A stretch of DNA of 64,000 nt from contig NZ_PQSP01000008.1 of NCBI RefSeq assembly GCF_003991585.1, forward strand, positions 1-64,000, written 5' to 3'. Within the stretch, counting starts at the first letter, position 1. The number at the start of each line of letters is the position of its first letter. Source of the DNA: Saezia sanguinis. Lineage in GTDB: Bacteria > Pseudomonadota > Gammaproteobacteria > Burkholderiales > Burkholderiaceae_C. The position numbers and the translations under genes are program-made. The notes beneath the pieces are model-generated. The model did not search any database and had not been told where the DNA came from. It worked only from the letters and a program-made list of their open reading frames with translations. Below are positions 63,961-64,000 of this stretch, piece after piece.

Positions 63961-64000
63961 TTCTGGGTAACCAGCCAACGGGGCGAAACGGGGAGTTATC

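Overview
The window reads as chromosome of a betaproteobacterium of the order Burkholderiales, most likely Oxalobacteraceae and possibly Oxalobacter-like. The reasons are the gene runs exbB-exbD-lpxK-trm112-kdsB-adk, smpB/ratA-rnfH, ribH-nusB-ybgC-tolQRA and alaA-hom-thrC-mobB-moeA-moaD-moaE, together with a base composition near 50% GC judged by eye. The family assignment is inference from gene order and protein wording; no search was run.

Layout. 1-5.1 kb: the tail of an autotransporter, then a module of a double-PAS histidine kinase convergent with a three-gene operon (CheY-like regulator, an unlisted 57-residue protein, a GspE/PilB-type ATPase). This module lies between a tRNA-Arg(CCT) gene and a 39-bp direct repeat that copies the tRNA 3' end, so it looks like an integrated element. 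5.3-12.5 kb: a small lipoprotein, a PaiB-like protein, the exbBD-lpxK-kdsB envelope operon, adk, and a membrane protein with a transposase-like helix-turn-helix. 12.6-17 kb: smpB divergent from ratA-rnfH, a two-domain beta-oxidation enzyme and a thioredoxin-like protein.

17.4-23.6 kb: opgH, and the GlrK-QseG-GlrR two-component system beside it. The opgH upstream region holds a textbook sigma-54 promoter and two TGTC-N10-GACA sites, the motif known for E. coli GlrR. This predicts that GlrR and sigma-54 drive opgH and is the most interesting regulatory observation here. 23.6-27.6 kb: ribH-nusB-ybgC-tolQ-tolR-tolA, followed by a decayed second copy of the tolA 3' end rather than tolB-pal. 27.8-36 kb: two universal stress proteins, alaA-hom-thrC, then molybdenum cofactor genes.

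36-48.2 kb: an alpha/beta hydrolase, a branched-chain-amino-acid-type ABC transporter with a fused LivH-LivM permease, a Na+/H+ antiporter, the Fe-S protection protein YggX, and metN-metI with two tandem metQ genes. 48.2-58.3 kb is more accessory: a LysR remnant, several orphan membrane or exported proteins, an LCMT-type methyltransferase, an iron alcohol dehydrogenase, a hypothetical protein with possible defence-type motifs, and two glycosyltransferases. 58.6-64 kb: a large autotransporter whose barrel half has codon use unlike its passenger, two small lipoproteins and a membrane-anchored hypothetical protein. No CRISPR array, rRNA, intact transposase or integrase was seen.
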